Positions 48,301 through 58,893 of a DNA stretch of 64,000 nt are shown here, piece by piece. Origin of the DNA: Ehretia macrophylla (taxonomy: Eukaryota; Streptophyta; Magnoliopsida; Boraginales; Ehretiaceae); NCBI GenBank assembly GCA_037974665.1, contig CM075771.1, positions 34,456,425 to 34,520,424 of the forward strand, read 5' to 3'. Position 1 is the stretch's first letter. Each line of letters opens with the position of its first letter. A model generated the notes under the pieces. It saw nothing but the letters and a program-made list of their open reading frames with translations, was not told where the DNA came from and did no database searches. The translations under genes were made by a program, and so were the position numbers.

Positions 48301-51300
48301 TAGAATCCAAAGTAAAAGGATATTGCATATGATATTTCCTTGAACACAGTTGACCCACAACGATATAAACTTGGCATGCAACTACATCAATAGTGTATGT
48401 ATTCTTTGACAAATGTCCATTCAGGTGCCCCGAAGTACCGAAACAGCACAAAAGTATTCACAGTAGTAAAAATAGATTAATTGATTCTCTTCCTATTTGG
48501 TTGGAATAAAAGCCTCATTTATAAACAAACCATATTAAATTTCATCCACATAACTTCATACCTAACAAACATGTCTGAGAATACATCCACGTATAATTTA
48601 CTTTCTAAAAGCTAATTTTCAGTATTAAATCTTGATGCAGAAGTCCAAGTTTCAAAGTAATATATGGAGTAGCAACTAGAGGAAAATGAAAAGAGTGGAT
48701 ACAGAATAATGACCTTTGAGAATTGATACTCGATTATATTCTCGATTGCTTTCTGAATGATTCCACAAATTCGACATACATAGCCAATATCATCTTTAAA
48801 GATGAAAGAATGGTCACAGTCTTCTCCGTTTTCAGACTCATCTTCATCAAATGAAGCATCCGCTTCAGTATCCTGTTCAGATAACGCAACAGAGTTAAGT
48901 TAATGCCACAGGTATCTTTACATGGATCCTTCTTTACATGGATCCTTAATAGAAGCAAGGCAAAAGATCAAAGGACAGCCAACTTAATGGTCTCTTCCAT
49001 ATACAATAACACTTCTAACAATTTGAATGGTTTGGTAACTCCATGGAACAAGCAAAATCTACAAAGACCATTTTGACTGTAGAAGCAACATCAAGAAAGT
49101 ATTTTTGGTACTGAGAAAAATAGATAATTGGAGACTAAAGTATAAATAAACAAACCAAGCCTGATCCCATTGAGTGGGATGAGCTATATGGATTAGGCGA
49201 CACCATTCAATTCTGTTGATGTCATCTCCCTTTTAGCACCACAAATGCAAGATCTCATTTGGAAATTGAAGTATAAAAATACATGAAGAAAATATGAGCA
49301 AAGGTATCATAGACAAAATGAATGCATGTAAGCTTTTAGAAAACTGAATTTTGAAATACATCTAATGACACAAGTTTGACAGCCATAGGGATGACAACTT
49401 TATACCTTTTAAAGCTGAAAACACAACTCCTCTATTACAATTATAGTAGCTAGCTAACATAGGGTTTCATCACAAGTCCGTATAATGCAATGTCAATTCT
49501 TCAGTAAGAAACTTTAAACATCGATCCTTAATAAATAAACAAGACTGGGACCAATGAAAGCAGTTAACTAGTCCCTGATCTTCAATCCTGCCATTCACGA
49601 TGCTGTTAAACCATGTATGCACAAAAAACAAAAGTGTTTCAAAGGATAAATCAAGTACCAGAAGTCAAAAGGAAAGAAGAATCTTTCAGGTTATATGACA
49701 GTACTGTGGTTGATTAATAGATCAAATCTAACAATTGTGGCACTCTTGCCGTTTCTCTTATTTAAGCCTCAACTTCAACTTGTCACCAATTCCCATACAT
49801 GCTGCTTCTCAATAAAAAGGTATTTAGATTACCGTTTTCCAGTTACTTGTAACTGAGAATATCACCTAGTTACTGTATTCCACTTTAAGTACCTCTGAAC
49901 CATTACAAAGCACAGGATTGCAAGCTCTTATCATAGAGTCTACAAATGTTTCTTGTCAACAACTGGCCATCTAGGTTGCTATTCATCAGCTACTTGTAAG
50001 TTTGTATTAACCAATTAGAAAAGACTAGCAACATCACTTTATGTATCCTAACCCATTGAAGGCAAAGAGCCTCAGCATCTGATAAAGCTTAAGGCTCATT
50101 TAGTAGATTAGGTAGTTTCATGCTTCGTCGTACTCTTCTTTCTAAGGCTCGGGTACAAGATTCTTGTCCATTGTGTAGCCCTTTCCAGCTGACAGTTCAA
50201 AATCCTGCTCTTAGACCCCAGATGCAAATTTACATAGGACTAGCAATATTCCTCAGCTAACACACTCTCGGTCAGGGCCAAATCACCAAGGATACTATGT
50301 AAATACTCAGCATGATTTAAAGACTTTAGATCCTCATCTTATCCATTGAAAACCAGACCACCATTTGATAAAAAACCACAAATTTGAAAATGGTAACCTA
50401 CTTCTTTACTAGTAGTTAGGAGAAGAAAGCATACCTCATGCAGAATTTGTCCATGATACAATACTATACTCTCCTAGGTCCACATGAAAGATGGAACCTA
50501 CGCGCATGTGTCACCATGACGAAGTAGCTTCCACCTTATGTATATGTGACTAAACAATTTAAAATAAATTTTAGTTGAATGAGGAGACCCATACTTAATG
50601 TTCTGAAAAACTCCTATAAATACCGTTTGAGTTAACCCTGAACGAAATAAACTCAAGAGAATGAGGCCAAATGCAATTCTTGTAAGAAGCAAGAAAACTA
50701 AAACTTCTATGCTATGTTAAGGTGATTCTGCAAAAGCACATTGAAAACCCGGAGTGTTTACTTGATCCAGGATGTCTGGTGTATGTGCCATTCATAAGGC
50801 ACAATTAGATCATGTTTTGCGGACATATGCATAACCAGCTCCCAGCACACACGACATATACAAGGTAAAAGGGAAGGAAACAGTGATTGTTTGTTTCATA
50901 ACATCTGGGTCCGTTTTGCCTGCTACCTGTCATCTTCTAAAGATTCACTTTCACTTTCCTACTTAGGAAGAATAACGCCTTATCAAGATATTTGCTCATT
51001 AAACAAACCTTTCACAAATCAAAAATTTGTGTCACAAGGCCTAATCTGATACACCATGCAGAAAAATAATTTTCTTCTCATCTGACTTTATTGCAAAAGA
51101 TGTTTGTCCACAAAAGCTTAATTAAAGTAAGATTCGGCCTTTACTCCAAAGTTTCCTTAGATTATTTCAACAAAATAATATGTTAATAGGCCCAATATAA
51201 TTGTAGCATGAGGCAGTATAGAACCTAGACAACCCAAGGCCAACTGATAAACCTCACTACAAACTATGATGCCAAGTCATGGTCGATATGACTAAAAAAC

Positions 51301-52734
51301 ACATAAGGAATCAGTTTGCACAAGCAATTTGGTTGAGTAGCAAAAGTTAAAAATTCAGTTGCTACAATAAACCAATATCTAAAAGAATTACCTTAGCGCA
51401 CTCTATTGCGACATTCATTTCGTTCCAAATATCACCAAGTCCATCAGAATTGGCATCATCTTCATCTTCCATTTCCATATCCTCTTCACCAACATATATA
51501 CCTTTACCGCTTCCAGTTCCACCAGCTATCTTTCCATCTCCTTTTAAATTTTCATTTTGATAAGATTCCTGACCCTATTTATCATAAAGCACCAATTGTA
51601 GAAAAGAAAATTAGAAGGCAAGTCAAAAGGTCAACTTAAATGCAAGATAATTTAACATTGTTTCATCAAAAGGATTATGCAGTACTCCCAATTGGACGGG
51701 GAAAAGTGGGAAAGGGAGGCATTATTTCTTGCTAGGTCAAAATGTAAGACTATTATGTCATCAATCTCCCAAATCATAAAATAACAGATACAAGGAAAAT
51801 TGACATATATCAAAGTAATATGAAAAACCTCTAAGAAAATATTACTAGCCAAGAAAAGACCCTTCACACAAGTTCCTGTGAGATCCTATGTTGGGCCTCT
51901 GCAAAATATTCCGTACTAGAGTTAAGTGCTCCCCAGGGATTGGTATTTCTCTTTGGATAGCCATATTGGACCCACTGAATTTGAGGACCAGATAGTTTAT
52001 AGAAAAGCTTATGGAGCCAGGACTGGCTTTATGAGCTAGGCTATGGAGTCAAGGCGTGAAAGAATGTTATCAGTCCTCAGCCACCGAGAAGCATGGGAGC
52101 AAAATGTACTAATAAAGAGAGAAATTCTTAGTGAATAATTTAGCAGCAAAATATGAAAAAGAAAAATGTTATGGTTACAGGTCATTGTTAAGACTTCAAG
52201 TAATTAGGCTTCAGCAACTACAATGGAATCCTGGTAGAGCCATGAAACAGAACTAAAATTCTACATCGAACCTCCCTGTTTTGTATGGTACAAAGTGGGC
52301 ATATATGCTACAAGAAGGTTGACACTGGCATTGCACACTAAACTTCCCCTATACATGAGAAAGCAAGTGGAATCTAAGATTCACTACATAATTTCCATAA
52401 AGCTCTTATAACACCTTCGGGATCTAGGAATGCTGGCACTCAAAGATCCATTATAATAAGATAGACAAACATAAAAGCTCAGGAATGTTTTAAAAGATTA
52501 ACACAGTTCCCTAGACAGCCACGGAAAAAGGTACAATTTAAACGACAGCCAAACAAAGCCACAAAACAAGTGACAAACATGCACAAAAATCAGGTTTTAA
52601 ACCTAAGCATGCATGTTTGACGATCTAGGATATTTTCACCCTCATCTTTTTAAATTGTCTATTCTAATGTTGGTCGTATATAAGCTTGTATATTGTACGG
52701 CAACAAATTCAATTATGTATATATATATATATAG

Positions 52735-52766
<32 letters not shown>

Positions 52767-53999
52767 AATTCTGACTTAATCTTATGATATTAATAGAGAA
52801 AAGTAAGTCCATTACACAAAAATATACTGATTGCATAATTTCAAAGGTGACTGTATACAAAGTTCTCAGTAGTTTCAACCTAAAAGTAGGCCATCCATTG
52901 CACAAGGCAATATCCAAATAACCACTGCAATTTGAACTTCAACTAGGTTAAATAATTTAAAGGGTTAAGAAGTCCTGTTATATAGTTCCTGAACTCATGA
53001 CACACTCAGTTGCTTTAAGATCTGAACTTTGAAGAGAGTTAGACTTGTAATTATTCACTAAAAGCCTAGAAAGAATGGCAATTTACGAAGTCCACCGCAA
53101 CAAGTTCATCAACTAGCTATTTGACAATGAAGCAGAACGGAAACACGATTGTGTCTGTGCCAAATATTGTTTTATTAGTGTTACATGTATCAACAAGCTT
53201 CATTTTCAGATATGGGGTTGTTTTTTAAAGAACTTCAGAATATAGAACTATAATAGTGAAATCCAACATAGATACATTGGTTACATAGGAAAATGAACCA
53301 AGTCAATTCTCTTTAGATTTTGACCAAAAAAAAAAAAAAAATCTCTTTAGAGAAATTATGTCCCACCAAAAGCAGTTAAATACATGGCCAATTGCTTAAT
53401 TCCTGTTGGTGATAGATTTTAACCCTGCTTAGTTTTAAAATGTGTGGTTTTACAGGTATTGTCTCCATAAACAAAAAATGAAACATGCTTACCGCAAAAT
53501 CAACGAATGGAGAAATGCCAGCAGCCTTATTTAACAACACATCCTGATATGAAGCAAAAGGCTTCTCATTAACAAAATCTTCATCATCCGAATCAATGAT
53601 AACTACAGGCCCAACCAATGGTTTAAATTGTCCTGGTGGAACAGTGCCTGTGGCATGGTCATCCTCTAGATCAATGAGATCTGCAGTAACAAGTTCCTTT
53701 CCTTTTGAAGCGTCTTGAAAGAGGTTGTTTTCCACATCCAAGTTCTTATATAAAAGTGTAGGGTCCTTTGCATGTAAAGAGTTCACAAACTGAATTCTCC
53801 AAGTGATGAGGTCCTCCACATCTTTGGTAACACTTCCATATCTACCAGCATCCAATTCTTCCAAACACTTGACTAAAACAGATGGATTTGAGTAATCAAC
53901 AACTTTTGAAGAGATTTGGTGTTTCTTTTGCTCGAGTTCATAACGCCAGCATGCCCCATAGTTTGTGTCAGTACAACTGCTTCCTTCATTAAGTTTCAT
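39382..53999 (-). CDS. DRD1: SNF2-family remodeler DRD1/CHR35-type of RNA-directed DNA methylation (874-aa core model)
   Basis: DRD1 works with DMS3 and RDM1 (DDR complex) to allow Pol V transcription, so that siRNAs can guide DNA methylation in the nucleus. Coding exons on the minus strand: 53999-53493 (exon starts at 54012), 51574-51392, 48872-48714, 41239-39468, 39385-39382; all junctions are GT-AG and in phase. The N-terminal part has DRD1-like [17 protein letters not shown] and an acidic linker, then CDHSF...VCRICG. The helicase core is in the long exon: GSGKT 363-367, DEGH 477-480 (DExH box), LSGT about 504-507, [11 protein letters not shown] 789-799. The protein ends AVYKR, its last codon split by the final intron, as in Arabidopsis DRD1 (888 aa). 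The motif set fits DRD1 rather than the longer CLSY proteins. The true N-terminus is uncertain (see 56680-56768). Intron 41240-48713 holds nested transposons. Confidence 0.93.
41986..42243 (+). repeat. 5' LTR of the Copia element
   Basis: Begins TGATAAGG and ends TTCTTACA. It holds a TATA box (TATAAATA, 42151-42158) and a polyadenylation signal (AATAAA, 42188-42193). Differs from the 3' LTR at four positions, all in the stretch around the TATA box and the polyadenylation signal. Confidence 0.95.
42244..42258 (+). other. Primer-binding site
   Basis: TGGTATCATAGAGCC directly follows the 5' LTR. It resembles the initiator-Met tRNA complement (usual form TGGTATCAGAGC) used by plant Copia elements. 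Confidence 0.75.
42632..43447 (+). CDS. Copia gag-like protein (271 aa)
   Basis: N-terminal part of the Copia polyprotein, of the UBN2/Retrotran_gag type; it would form the capsid shell of the intracellular particle. It starts at the ATG at 42632 ([11 protein letters not shown]), 389 bp after the LTR. Near residues 25-35 it has the typical '[10 protein letters not shown]' segment, and a basic [14 protein letters not shown] tail just before the stop. The frame closes at TAG 43445-43447. The same frame then continues with a CCHC zinc knuckle and pol, so the stop lies inside what is normally one gag-pol frame. Confidence 0.85.
   Translation: MDDLNLPPKLKLLIQSFNSLVHVKLDNNNYNIWKTQMQTILLAHHLFDHFTGKTPCPPQHLTDDQGKTSLNPAFSTWHDIDLHLKSCLFASISRPVLPQVLHLPTASAIWASLEQRFNSMSRSHIQQLKLQLHNLHKGTQTMQAYIDTVKTINSQLASVGEIIQDEDLVLYVLKGLPPDYESFKASVRLKDTPISTPTLFSHLLTEELHHNLAHNFTLSDNTSTDLHSALYTNREGPRGNSQRGRGRNSNNRGGRGQRGQGRSYSNLQGSS
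43448..46921 (+). CDS. Copia pol: zinc knuckle, protease, integrase, reverse transcriptase, RNase H
   Basis: In the same frame as gag, downstream of the TAG; the first Met is at 43523. Order: CCHC knuckle ([14 protein letters not shown], 43489-43530), aspartic protease DSGA (43640), GAG-pre-integrase [10 protein letters not shown], integrase with the catalytic aspartate in HSDVWG (44237), DNGTEF and the downstream glutamate region, reverse transcriptase YVDD (45938-45949), and RNase H with DSDWASD, STEAEY and DNQSALAL. The frame ends at 46921, 25 bp inside the 3' LTR. No other stop or frameshift was seen over about 1,150 codons. With the TAG upstream, pol would need readthrough or internal initiation. 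Confidence 0.9.
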   Translation, partial: SLNPNSTNSNAPLYCQICGKRNHSALECWHRLDTSNYSAVPADKQVYSAQTNYSATSSSYPWLLDSGANTHVTNDPSQILNPQPYTGSDSVSVGNGTSLSINSIGSGILHTPSASLHLSNVLYVPNISSNLLSVYKLTKDNNCTVIFTEKEVTIQDNSTSQVTYQGPCDRGLYPLPSSLASTINLVQHTPICNPTQVCTPATLWHYRLGHPSRNASNILSSLLNVKLNFTSAECSSCLAAKSHKMSFPVSRSTTTSAFQLVHSDVWGPSPVSSCMNFKYYLVFLDDFTNYTWIYPLKQKSEVYSVFVQFTIMIHTQFDTKIKILRTDNGTEFVNRNLSSYLQSLGIVHQTTCPHTPEQNGKSERKNRHLIETAITLLQQAHLPPKYWLKAVATANHLINRLPTSTQHNQTPYESLFNIPPDYTLLKVFGCLCYPLLRPYSTHKLEVRSKPCLFLGYCPTTKGYKCQDLQTHRLYISRHVRFLENVFPYPTTNSLDSSNLFSLYSQFTTPPPPPDPVPHYTPSNPPSAHTESSTSSYSRFPPPAPELILSSPVPTSPLSLTVSPQHPPSTSLTENSAATPTENSATTPTANSPPSDFSLSPLPLPTHIHPMLTRSQTGCLPPPLYNLNTLITTPPSTEPLTYKEAASYSTWQQAMAEEYQALQQQKTWNLVPLPSNRKSIGCKWVYRIKKHANGSIARFKARLVAKGYHQEHGLDYTETFSPVVKQQTIRIVLTLAVTYNWPLKQLDVSNAFLHGILNEEVYMTQPQGFIDPTYPSYVCKLNKSLYGLKQAPRAWYQMLHSFLLNQDFKCSQADTSLFVKLSTQSILIVLVYVDDIIVTGNSSLSISDLISSMGAQFAMKDLGPLTYFLGLQVQTTSQGILLHQQQYVTELLHKAGLTACNPSPTPTFSKTNTIPQAHLLPYSNPTQYRSLVGALQYLTITRPDLQYVVNTLCQHMHNPTEGDFCSLKKALRYVKATISQGIYFRKGSLQLTAFSDSDWASDITDRKSTTGYCVYLGHNLISWCSKKHPTVARSSTEAEYRAMAQTASEIKWISYLLADLKLPSTLPTLFCDNQSALALAANPVFHARTKHIEIDYHFIREQVVSQQLQISYIPTADQVADIFTKVLSKSQFYTLKSKLPLAPATDSLRGDDKENSTN
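46885..46896 (+). other. Polypurine tract
   Basis: A G-rich run ('tttgaggggggga'-like) sits directly before the 3' LTR and would prime plus-strand DNA synthesis. Confidence 0.8.
46897..47154 (+). repeat. 3' LTR of the Copia element
   Basis: 258 bp, 254 identical to 41986-42243. It ends TTCTTACA and is followed by 'atacc'. Confidence 0.95.
49140..49255. repeat. Possible Au-type SINE remnant in a DRD1 intron
   Basis: The text 'cattgagtgggatgagcta' and 'tatggattaggcgac' resembles the conserved middle of plant Au SINEs (a 'tggggtcggctatatggat'-like stretch). Both ends are unclear. Confidence 0.35.
52717..52766. repeat. (AT)n(GT)n compound microsatellite in a DRD1 intron
   Basis: About 18 AT units with one interruption, followed by about 6 GT units. 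Confidence 0.9.
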
Positions 54000-55760
54000 C
54001 CTTTTCGGGTCTCTGGAAAAGAAATTTGCTACCAAAAAAAATGTACTAATGGTTACAAGTAATGTAGACAGTAGTTTGCACTCATTAGTAGAGAAGTCCA
54101 TAATGCTGAAGCAGTTCATAAAACTACTTTGACATGTCTATTCTGTTGATAAAAAGGATCTAATGAAGAAAGCTTTGTAACTACACTTAAAAGAGAAAAA
54201 GCAGAAGGTGAAACATGAAATTTTTTTGTAACTACATGAGGAGCGAATAAAATTTATACACAGATGTGCTATTTCAACATCTTTAACACATCTGGTGGTT
54301 TGACTTGAAAATATGGATCTTATAGCAAGAAAAATCAAATTAAAACAGTTCTTCAAAATTCCAAGAAGTATGCCTACTTTTGTAAGCATGGCATAGGCAT
54401 GCACAAGTATTTTAACCACTGGAAACTTCATACAGTATCTCAAAGGTTCAGAGTGATCTTGTTTTGCAGCATTATTTTCCTTCTCAGATCACAACCATGG
54501 AGCAGAATTCACATGTTATTTTGTATTGCTGGCCAATATCTCACTCCATATCACAGGCAGTACTTGGAATGACAAATTGCCATAGACAGAAATTGGAGGA
54601 CAATAGCATAATGGTTATCATAAATTATAAATTTTACAATCAAAAAGACATTGCAAAATTTCCTTAAAATAAGCATTTCCCACCAATCAATCAAGTACAT
54701 AAAGCTTGAAGCTTGTACTTGGCAACCACAACATTTTTCGATCACTTGGGAAATTATATCAAAAGAAAACATTATTGTCCACATCATGCTGGAAGGAGCT
54801 CAATTTTTTCAGGTGCCTAGAGAATATAACTAATACTGCTAATCGTTTACTTTTTTAAGATATTACAGCTCTCAATCTTTTTCATTTGGAAATAAGTAAC
54901 CGCTCATATAATATAGAGAAAAGAAGATTCAAATCCAATTTGAAAATGTTCCACCAAAAATCATCAAAGCGCCCTATTATAAATAAAATACAAGATGTCA
55001 TGCGTACATATTAGAAATCAAAGAGTGTCTGGACAGAAAAACATGGTAATAAACTCGCAAGCAACACCAAATAACTCACAAAAATTATGATTTTGCAGCG
55101 ACAGAGAAACATGATGAAGAATCAATACACCTTTATACGGATACATTGATGGAGAAAGATGATAAAATCATTTGGCAGAAAGGATGAGTCATTTAACCTG
55201 GGTCGAAGTGGAAACCACATCAATAACGCGGTAAATTTTGAATGTATTCACAGCACCTAGGTGAATACATAGTTGTTACAGGCGCACATGTTGGCAAAGC
55301 AGGATCATGATATATATATATATATATATAAATTTATATGGATCCATTTTGGGAAGAAAAAAAAAAAGGAATATAGTCATTTGACGTTTATGAGTCATTT
55401 AACCCCCACTTGAAGTGGAAAACGCATAAAAAAAGGTAGCAATTGGGATTCTACAGATCACAGGGTTGAATATTTCTTTGAGAAAGAGCAAAACAACATG
55501 AAGAAACGGCCTTCAAAATCTAATGACTCACTGCACCAAAAAAAAAGACCAATCCCAATAGATTATTGATAATATGAGAGCTTCTTAAACAGAAATGGTA
55601 CTAATGGAACATCCCTTTCTACCTGATGTGGCAAAGACGCTGCTTAAACATGATAAATAGCCATGCCAAATTCACTATCTTAGATGTAAAGATCGAATTG
55701 TATTTTCTTTCTTCATTTTTTCAAAGTAATCTTCATAAACATCAAGATGGAGCTACCTTG

Positions 55761-55888
55761 AAGAACATCATGACAAGAAAATAAGACAAAACGCACCATC
55801 CATAGTTGGTGAATAGGCCTCAAAAAGAACATCATGACATGAAAATAAGACAAAAGCACCATCCATAGTTGGTGAACAGGCCTCAAAA
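55761..55888. repeat. Tandem duplication, two 64-bp units, in a DRD1 intron
   Basis: The unit starts 'aagaacatcatgaca' at 55761 and 55825 and ends 'ggcctcaaa'. The copies differ at only a few positions. The intron around it (54013-56679) showed no other feature. Confidence 0.8.
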
Positions 55889-56679
55889 TCCAAATGCTAC
55901 GGTTGTTAGTCCCAGATTCATTGCTACAATAGTTTTCTATTAGTTTTGGTTCTTCTTTCAGGTTTCCAACAAATAGTTTCTCTTTTATGCAGTTGAAAGA
56001 TAGCATGTTAAACTAGGGCCACATACAGTACACCATGGATACACCTTAACTGTCCTACCTTTAATTAGCATTAAACCCTTAGTTCATTAAATGTTGTTAT
56101 CAAAAGATCAGTGATGCCTCCTCCAAAGGGTAGAAGGTTACCACCAATCAGATTCCTATAGTTCGAGTAATACTCAAAAGTTGATAGCAAATGGACATAA
56201 CGGCATAATGCTGGTAGTCCAAATGTACACAACACCCTAAGAACACACAGTCAACAACTATTTTACACATCTGGTATATGATCAAGTCAATAAAAAATAA
56301 ACACAAACATAAATCCCCTCTGAAACTGACATATCAGTGAACTTTCTTTCTCTTTGGAATAAGGGGGGGATGTATACAATCAAAGAAAGAAATCCAAAAT
56401 ACGAAATCAACTGTCAAATTATAGTAAAGATTTAACGCTAAGCTTTTACCATTGAACTATTAAAAAAAAAAAATCAAATATGCAGATACACGAATGGACT
56501 TCTTGCCTATAAACACAGACACAAATATATACTCTCCTTTATACACATATGAACAAACACACATGTATCTATGAACACCCTAACACATAAGTCCACAAGC
56601 TTATTAACACATATGCACACACGCACGTGCACAAACACACACACACACATACATATATATAGGGAGAGAGAGAGATTAC

Positions 56680-56768
56680 CAAATGGGGAAGAGGGCTGAG
56701 GCCTTTTATGAATTGGTGAGGCAGCACTCCTTTGCCAGCCTTCAAAGGCCAACCCAGAGGCCATCATG
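56680..56768 (-). other. Upstream exon of the DRD1-type gene with an out-of-frame ATG
   Basis: Minus-strand acceptor 'tttttgttag|CATGATGG' and donor 'CCATTTG|GTAATC' bound an 89-bp exon. It opens with ATG (56767) and encodes 29 codons (MMASGLAFEGWQRSAASPIH..., later KRPQPSSPF) plus one base. Joined directly to the exon starting at 54012, this frame stops after five more codons at a TGA that overlaps the ATG at 53999 (ATGA). Either this is a 34-codon upstream frame before the 874-aa protein, or a small exon of length 3n+1 between them is missing from my model and this encodes the real N-terminus. I could not find such an exon by eye. Confidence 0.6.
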
Positions 56769-57058
56769 CTAACAAAAATTCACCATTCAAAAAACATAAA
56801 ACATAAAAATTCACATCAAAGAATTTAATAATTCCAACATAACAAGAAAAAAAAAAAAAAAAAAAAAAAAAACAAAATGCAACCTCACATCAACAATATT
56901 CACAACAACATTAAACAAAACCCATGAACAAAGAATTTTCCTCTTGATCATCACCACCACCAAACCCCAAATCAACAACTATTCAAAAAATTAAATTAAA
57001 AATAAATAAATAAAGACCCAATTCAAATTTAAGGAGAAAAAATCAGAACTTTACTTAC

Positions 57059-57200
57059 ATTGTTATGAACTGCAAAGATGAATCAATTTTGGGTGTAAGT
57101 GTTTGTTTTTTGGGTCAGTGAGCTCATTACAGTCAACCAAAGTACAGAGAAATTTTCTTCATGTTTTGTACTTAGCATCTTACGGCGTTTTTTTCTTTTT
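57059..57200 (-). other. First (5' UTR) exon of the DRD1-type gene
   Basis: The start is estimated from the TATA box. The exon ends at a strong donor, 'AACAAT|GTAAGTAAAG' (57059/57058). The GA-rich leader (minus strand) includes 'gaaaaagaaaaa' tracts. Confidence 0.6.
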
Positions 57201-57227
57201 CTTTTTCTTTTTTCTTTTTCGTTTTGG

Positions 57228-57235
57228 TTTTATAA
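57228..57235 (-). promoter_or_regulatory. TATA box of the DRD1-type gene
   Basis: TTATAAAA on the minus strand, about 30 bp before the estimated start of transcription. Confidence 0.55.
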
Positions 57236-57335
57236 GGGATTGACACGAGTGTGAAATGGATTATTTTATTGGAGTTTACTTGTGTATGCACGATGGATAT
57301 ATGGTTTGGGCATTTTTGTGTAAATGATAATTATT

Positions 57336-58448
57336 GGGTAATTTTGACTGAAACCCCTTCTACAATTGGTAAATGTGACTTAGACCCTCTTATTATTAAA
57401 AAATGAGAGATAGACCCCTTCTATTAAAAATTCATCCAATTTTCTGTTAAAACATCATAAAATGTCGTTTATACACTTCACTTTTTTTTCCTCTTTCCTT
57501 TTTTGTGCGTTTTCATTTATAGTTTATACCAATATACGTAATTGAGAAATTAGAGAATGATGTTATTCCTTTGACGAAAAAATCTGAAAGTTTTCCTAGT
57601 CAAAGCTTGACACATTAAGTTCTTTTGGTATGTTTTCATATTAAAATTCCATGCAACCCCTTGTACTAAACTATAAATTATTATTACTCCATGCTGGTTT
57701 GGTTTCTCATTCCTGACAATTAACGGCAGGTTATTTTAGTGTTTTGAGAGTGTAAAAGGATGTTTAAACTCCAATCGTGAGTGTTTGGGCCTTTAAACTT
57801 GCGATTATATTTGAATTGCAAAGGCAAGAAAATTCACATTTTTTAAGAGCTAGTTACACCAAGCAAAGAGTGAGAATATGGTCCTAAAGTGGCCTACTTT
57901 GCAAGGTTGAAGACCTACGTGGAGCCACCCATCTCCGCCTTATGTTGACATGAACTTTCACCTTGCTCAACCATCATTTTGTTCGAGCTCACAAACAAAC
58001 CCATGGTTACTTTTGTAGCACTATAGCACTACCTCTTAACCAACTTCTGATAGCAAGAAATCAATTAAAAAAAAAAATTGTTTCTATTATATCACATAAA
58101 GAACTAAAATTACTCAAGTAAAGACTAAGATTCATCTCATTTTACTTTTTTATTATTGTATTAATTAGTATTTAATAAAAGACTTAACAGTAATTAAATA
58201 TGGCAAGACATTATAGAAACATTGCTGCTATTTGTCTTGGGCGAACGAGGGATTGAAAAAGCAAAGAGAAAGGGAAATAGGTAGAAAAGGAAAGTCAAAA
58301 AATGAAGGGTATAAAAGATATTTTATAATGTTGTAATGAAAATTTGGATAAATTCATAATAGAAGGGGTATGTCTCTCATTTTTTAATAATAAGGGGGTC
58401 TGGGTCACACATATCAATTGTAGAAAGGGTCTCATTCAAAATTTACTC
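57336..58448. mobile_element. TIR element directly upstream of the DRD1-type promoter
   Basis: The left arm ('gggtaattttgactga...ccccttctacaattg') and the right arm (inverted) match over about 110 bp, including 'ttattattaaaaaatgagag'. The element begins about 100 bp from the TATA box. No clear TSD and no transposase frame. The ends resemble those of the MULE-like elements elsewhere in the window ('gggtaa'). Confidence 0.75.
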
Positions 58449-58893
58449 TCAAAGGAAAAAAGAAAAAGAAAAGGAAAAAAAGAGTGATAATGCTATTTGC
58501 TCAAAAGATTTTATTCCTCGACATATATTAAGAGTAATATGATCAATATAAGGATTTTTTTTTTTCAAGAAAAAGAAAAGGACAAGTGAGAAGGAGAGTG
58601 AGTAAAGATTGATAAGAATATTTTGTATAATAGTATTAGTTTTTTCCATGGATTGTATTCCAATGTGCAAGTAAATTATGTAGTTTTTTTTCGTGATGTT
58701 GAAACATATATTAAATATTTATGTAATAGAAACTAAATAAATTCAGTAAATGAATGAAAGTAAATCAAATCAAACTTTTTCTCTCATTTGAGTTCAGTAT
58801 TGATCCATTTGATTGATTTATTACTATTTAATGATTATTCTTGTCAACTAGTTAATCCATTTATCCTTCTACTTATGCCCATTATGGCTCTTA
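58449..58893. other. Intergenic, nothing recognised
   Basis: Purine-rich then AT-rich; no gene or repeat boundary. Confidence 0.5.

Noticed and set aside
39382-53999. Assignment as CLSY1/2 (CHR38/42)
   Set aside because: Protein length near 880 aa, the CDH...CRICG module, and the YKR end match DRD1/CHR35; CLSY1/2 proteins are about 1,250 aa.
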